Assembly (NCBI RefSeq): GCF_039536325.1
Contig: NZ_BAAAYO010000002.1
Coordinates: forward strand, 186,001 to 250,000
Source of the DNA: Paenibacillus_AB hodogayensis
Lineage (GTDB): Bacteria; Bacillota; Bacilli; Paenibacillales; NBRC-103111
Reading direction: 5' to 3'
Length of the DNA: 64,000 nucleotides
The number at the start of each line of letters is the position of its first letter. Position 1 is the stretch's first letter. A model generated the notes under the pieces. The model saw only the letters and a program-made list of their open reading frames with translations. It was not told the DNA's origin and ran no database searches. Below are positions 61,110-64,000 of this stretch, one piece after another. The position numbers were made by a program, and so were the translations under genes.

Positions 61110-62246
61110 TTATACGGTGCGTTTGCCCGGCTTTCGGCCATCGTACCACGTCCGGATCGTCTCCGAAACGTCGGCGCCGAATTCCGTCTGCAAGATGTGC
61201 TCCAGCTCCGCATACCATTTATCTACCGACGTCCACTCGCCGAGCTTGTCGTATTGCTGCATCAACGCGAAGTAAACCTGCTCGGAATACGGGAACATCC
61301 GTACGATGCGGTAATACAGCGAGACCGCCTCCGTCCGCCGCTCTTCGCCATCCAGCCATTCGGCTACAGCCAACGCATGACGCAACCAGATCGTCTTTAG
61401 TCGCTCCCGCTCGCTTTCGGCCCACAAATAATCGTATTCGGCAAAATAATCGCCGCGGTACAAATCGAGCAGACGGTAATGCCTGTCCAGATTGTCCGGC
61501 CGGATTTCCTTCTCCTGCATGACGCCGCGTTCCCATTCCTCCACGTCGAGCTTCATCCCGTTCAGCTCCAGCCGATACCCCTTCTCGAAGCTGACGATCC
61601 GGATATCGATGCCGAGCGCATCCATCGTTTTGCGGATTTGATACACCGCCGTATACAGCTGCGTATTGCCCCGCTTCACATCGACCTCCGGCCAAAGCAG
61701 TTCCAGCAGCACGTCTTTGCGCACCAGGGAATCGCGGTAATGGACCAAGTAAGCGAACAGCTCCTGCGCCTTCGTCGTGCGCCACGGGATCGCTTCGGGC
61801 TTGTCCAAATCGAACTCCATAATCTGAAAACAACGCAGCATCGCCGGGCGGTTTTCCTCCGTCTCCTGCTTGCTCTGCATGCGGCTCTGCATACGGCTCG
61901 ACAGCCGCAGCACCGTACGAGACAGACGCTCGTCTTCGACCGGCTTTAGCAAATAGTCGACCGCATTCAATTCGAACGCCTTCAGCGCATATTCTTCGTA
62001 AGCCGTAATAAACACGACGCTCGTAGCCGGGGCTTTCTCGGCCAATAGCTCCGCCGCCTCGATCCCGCTCAGCCCGGGCATATCGATGTCGAGAAAGATC
62101 ACGTCAGGGGATAGTTCCGTTACGGCCTCCAGCGCTTCCTCCACGTCCAAATATTTTCCGATCACCTCTATCTGCCCGTTGACGACCAGCTTCTTCTCCA
62201 AGTATCGCAAGGCCAGCATTTCATCGTCTACCAATATCGCCTTCAA
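61110..62246 (-). CDS. Response regulator with SARP-like BTAD output domain
   Basis: 378 residues. An intact receiver domain (AILVDDEM, phospho-acceptor Asp53 in DVIFLDIDMPG, Thr81, Lys101 in LLKPVED), then a winged-helix trans-reg-C-like domain (KAQELFAYLVHYRDSLVRKD, LLWPEVD) and a bacterial transcriptional-activator (BTAD/TPR) domain to the end. This layout is common in Paenibacillaceae. A TTG start at 62246 has AGAGGTGAG 10 bases upstream. It lies 66 bp after a sensor-like gene with degenerate phospho-sites, so its phosphate may come from another kinase. Confidence 0.87.
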   Translation of the reverse strand: MKAILVDDEMLALRYLEKKLVVNGQIEVIGKYLDVEEALEAVTELSPDVIFLDIDMPGLSGIEAAELLAEKAPATSVVFITAYEEYALKAFELNAVDYLLKPVEDERLSRTVLRLSSRMQSRMQSKQETEENRPAMLRCFQIMEFDLDKPEAIPWRTTKAQELFAYLVHYRDSLVRKDVLLELLWPEVDVKRGNTQLYTAVYQIRKTMDALGIDIRIVSFEKGYRLELNGMKLDVEEWERGVMQEKEIRPDNLDRHYRLLDLYRGDYFAEYDYLWAESERERLKTIWLRHALAVAEWLDGEERRTEAVSLYYRIVRMFPYSEQVYFALMQQYDKLGEWTSVDKWYAELEHILQTEFGADVSETIRTWYDGRKPGKRTV

Positions 62247-62312
62247 CTGTCGCTCACCTCTTCCATAAATGCCGCTTGTCCCGACTCTGCCGCCCTCTAT
62301 CAGGCACCTCGG

Positions 62313-63503
62313 TCATAAAGGCCAGGAGAACCCCTGCTCCACATACATGCGCGAACTGTAACCCTTAGTATCCCCGGTTTCGGTCTCGGCCAGCTCGGGA
62401 CTGTCCGCGATGGCAGCCGGCAGCTTGACCGTAACGTTCGTCCCTCTGCCCGGCTCGCTCTCGATATCCAGTCTTGTTCCATATTGACGCATCAGCCTGG
62501 CGTTTGCAATCGAAATGCCTTTTCCGGACATGGGTCCGCAATCGGCCTGCAGCTCCTTGAGCATCGTATTCTCGATGCCCACCCCATCGTCGCGAATGCG
62601 GATGACGTAGAAGCCCTCTTCCAGCGAGACGGCTATCGACAGCCGGCCTCCCGTCTTTCGCTTCATCAGCCCGTGACGAATCGCATTTTCCACGATGGGC
62701 TGGATCGTCAACGGAGGCAAGTAAAAGGCGAGACCTTCCTGTACCTTGATCGTCGCCCGCAACCGCTCGCCGAACCGCGTTCGTTCAATATACAAGTAAG
62801 AACGGATCAATTGCAGCTCCCGCTCGAATGCCACGACCTGGGACAGCCCTTCATAACGAAAGCTCTCCCGCATATAGCGAGAAAATTCCATCAGCAAAAG
62901 CCGCATCTGCTCGGGCGACTCCTCGCTGAGCGCCATGATCGAATTAAGCGCATTAAACAAAAACTGCGGCTTGATCTGCGAGCGCAGCAAAGACGATTCG
63001 ATCTTGACCCTTTCCCGCACGGCGGCCCCCATCGCAAGCAGAGTCGCCGCGCGCACGCGCAGCTCCGATGCTTGAACCGGCCTGGCCAGAAAATCGTTTG
63101 CCCCGGCGGAGAGCGCCTCGGCCATATCTTCGTCGCATCCGCCCTCGGCGAGCACCAGAACCGGCAGCTCGTACAGTGCACAGCGCTCGCGTATGCGGCG
63201 GCACAGCTCGGCTCCGGACAGATCGGGCAGAGCAAGCTCCAGCACGACCAGATCCGGCTTCCCGATACGGGCCAGCAGGCGGAGCGCTTCCTCCCCCCGG
63301 GACGCCGTACTGATGCGCACGTTTTCAAGCGCAAGCAAGCTTTCCGGCACCGACCTGTCATCGAGGCTATCGACAATGAGAATATGCGCTTCGTTGCGCG
63401 CAGAGCTCGTATGGATTTGTTTTTTGGTATCTCCCCCCGCTCCGGTCGTCCGGAAACCGGGGGCGTCCGCCATTCGGTAGCGGTTCCTTTTTTCGCCGAT
63501 CAC
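62313..63503 (-). CDS. Receiver-histidine kinase hybrid (LytS-type) lacking phospho-residues
   Basis: 396 residues, cytosolic. The N-terminal half is a receiver-like domain in which the usual phospho-Asp is Glu (Glu89, PDLVVLELALPD, codon 63237-63239) and the conserved Lys is Arg (LARPV). The C-terminal half is a LytS/YesM-type kinase: the His-kinase motif normally PHFLFN reads KPQFLFN (Gln180, codon 62964-62966), while the N-box (QPIVENAIRHG) and G-boxes (RDDGVGI, GKGISIANARL) are intact. ATP binding looks possible but autophosphorylation on His does not. A GTG start at 63503 follows GAGGGGGT; an in-frame ATG lies 10 codons later. Confidence 0.82.
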   Translation of the reverse strand: MIGEKRNRYRMADAPGFRTTGAGGDTKKQIHTSSARNEAHILIVDSLDDRSVPESLLALENVRISTASRGEEALRLLARIGKPDLVVLELALPDLSGAELCRRIRERCALYELPVLVLAEGGCDEDMAEALSAGANDFLARPVQASELRVRAATLLAMGAAVRERVKIESSLLRSQIKPQFLFNALNSIMALSEESPEQMRLLLMEFSRYMRESFRYEGLSQVVAFERELQLIRSYLYIERTRFGERLRATIKVQEGLAFYLPPLTIQPIVENAIRHGLMKRKTGGRLSIAVSLEEGFYVIRIRDDGVGIENTMLKELQADCGPMSGKGISIANARLMRQYGTRLDIESEPGRGTNVTVKLPAAIADSPELAETETGDTKGYSSRMYVEQGFSWPL

Positions 63504-63959
63504 GATTGCACCCCCTCTGCCTTCCTGAAAGGCGGGATATCCGTATCGTACCGCCAACGACTGAACATTTTTTGAACATTTGCTTACCGGATACGCGGCG
63601 GGGACATTTTTCCCGAAAAAAAGGAATTGTTCAGAATTTGTACAGTGCGTTCTGATTAAATGATTCGCTGTCAGAACAGCGCAACCGATTCGACAATTTT
63701 ATCGGTTCCGGCACGTACTTCGTTCGGGCATAGACGGCTCGTACAAAGCAGAAACACGGTCAACCGACCTGACTTTGGACAAGCGAAAAGGGGGAATGAA
63801 CGGCTCGCTCATCGTGCCTAATCGGCTGCGTCGCATTCCGTGTGCAGTACGGACGGCGTATTCCCGAACATACGACACCTAGAGGACTTTCGGGAGCGAA
63901 GCGAAGGAATTGATTATTATAGAAAACTGCACAGCCGGAAAGATAAGGAGAATACAAGC
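63504..63959. promoter_or_regulatory. Regulatory region with dyads upstream of a divergent gene
   Basis: Over 450 bp between the sensor gene and a rightward gene. It holds GTTCTGA/TCAGAAC (63649-63655, 63671-63677), a nearby single GTTCAGAA, and AACCGAT/ATCGGTT (63683-63689, 63701-63707), all perfect inverted repeats. These may be binding sites for the neighbouring response regulator. No gene is supported here. Confidence 0.45.
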
Positions 63960-64000
63960 ATGCAAAGGCTTAAACGGATTCAAGCGGCAGTCTGGGCTCT
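63960..64000 (+). CDS. Start of a gene cut by the right edge
   Basis: AAGGAGAATACAAGC precedes an ATG at 63960, and the first codons read MQRLKRIQAAVWA, a basic then hydrophobic start typical of a signal peptide or membrane anchor. Only 13 full codons are visible, so no function can be given. Confidence 0.55.
   Translation, partial: MQRLKRIQAAVWA

Overview
The window looks like chromosomal DNA of a spore-forming, GC-rich Firmicute, most likely Paenibacillaceae. It carries spoVB, a cse60-type gene, prkA and yjfB, strong AGGAGG ribosome-binding sites, GTG and TTG starts, and rho-independent terminators. No rRNA, tRNA, IS element, integrase or CRISPR array was seen.

Region 1 (1-11.2 kb) is the most unusual part. 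A leftward operon encodes a secreted von Willebrand A (vWA) protein, a 1129-residue tubulin/FtsZ-superfamily protein, an unrecognised 790-residue protein, a multi-pass membrane vWA protein, a 212-residue protein and a zinc-ribbon protein cut by the window edge. Across an AT-rich gap, two rightward genes encode a 51-residue membrane peptide and a zinc-ribbon membrane protein. The whole resembles a membrane-associated, tubulin-based machine of unknown job.

Region 2 (11.3-20.7 kb) is a cell-surface region: an esterase, tandem cyclic-di-GMP-I (GEMM) riboswitches ahead of a secreted transglutaminase-like protein, a 1361-residue LPXTG adhesin with five collagen-binding-type and three CnaB repeats, a class D-type sortase, a DUF1232 protein and a CapA lipoprotein. 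A third GEMM riboswitch with a clear terminator lies at 51.8 kb on the minus strand, ahead of a small cysteine-rich protein gene.

Region 3 (20.7-32 kb) holds an NAD(P)-binding protein, a PAP2 membrane protein, a Gly/His/Tyr-rich protein, an AraR-like regulator, a GtrB-GtrA-membrane protein glycosylation operon, an AT-rich HAD gene that looks acquired, an Fsr-type MFS exporter, yjfB and an acyl-CoA dehydrogenase.

Region 4 (32-45 kb) holds cse60, a formylglycine-generating enzyme, a leucine-rich-repeat protein, a DinB protein, a leftward iron/haem-type ABC uptake operon ending in a ferrochelatase, spoVB, an acetylornithine-type aminotransferase behind ARG-box-like sites, and cbiA.

Region 5 (45-64 kb) is mainly metabolic and regulatory: an orphan sugar-binding lipoprotein, a Gfo/Idh-SDR-RidA cluster, dapA divergent from a LysR regulator, a glycerophosphodiesterase, prkA, a DUF2161 nuclease-fold protein and a polysaccharide deacetylase with an 11-residue minisatellite. 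These are followed by a noncoding array of 123-bp units with paired hairpins, then a two-component pair whose sensor lacks both phospho-acceptor residues.
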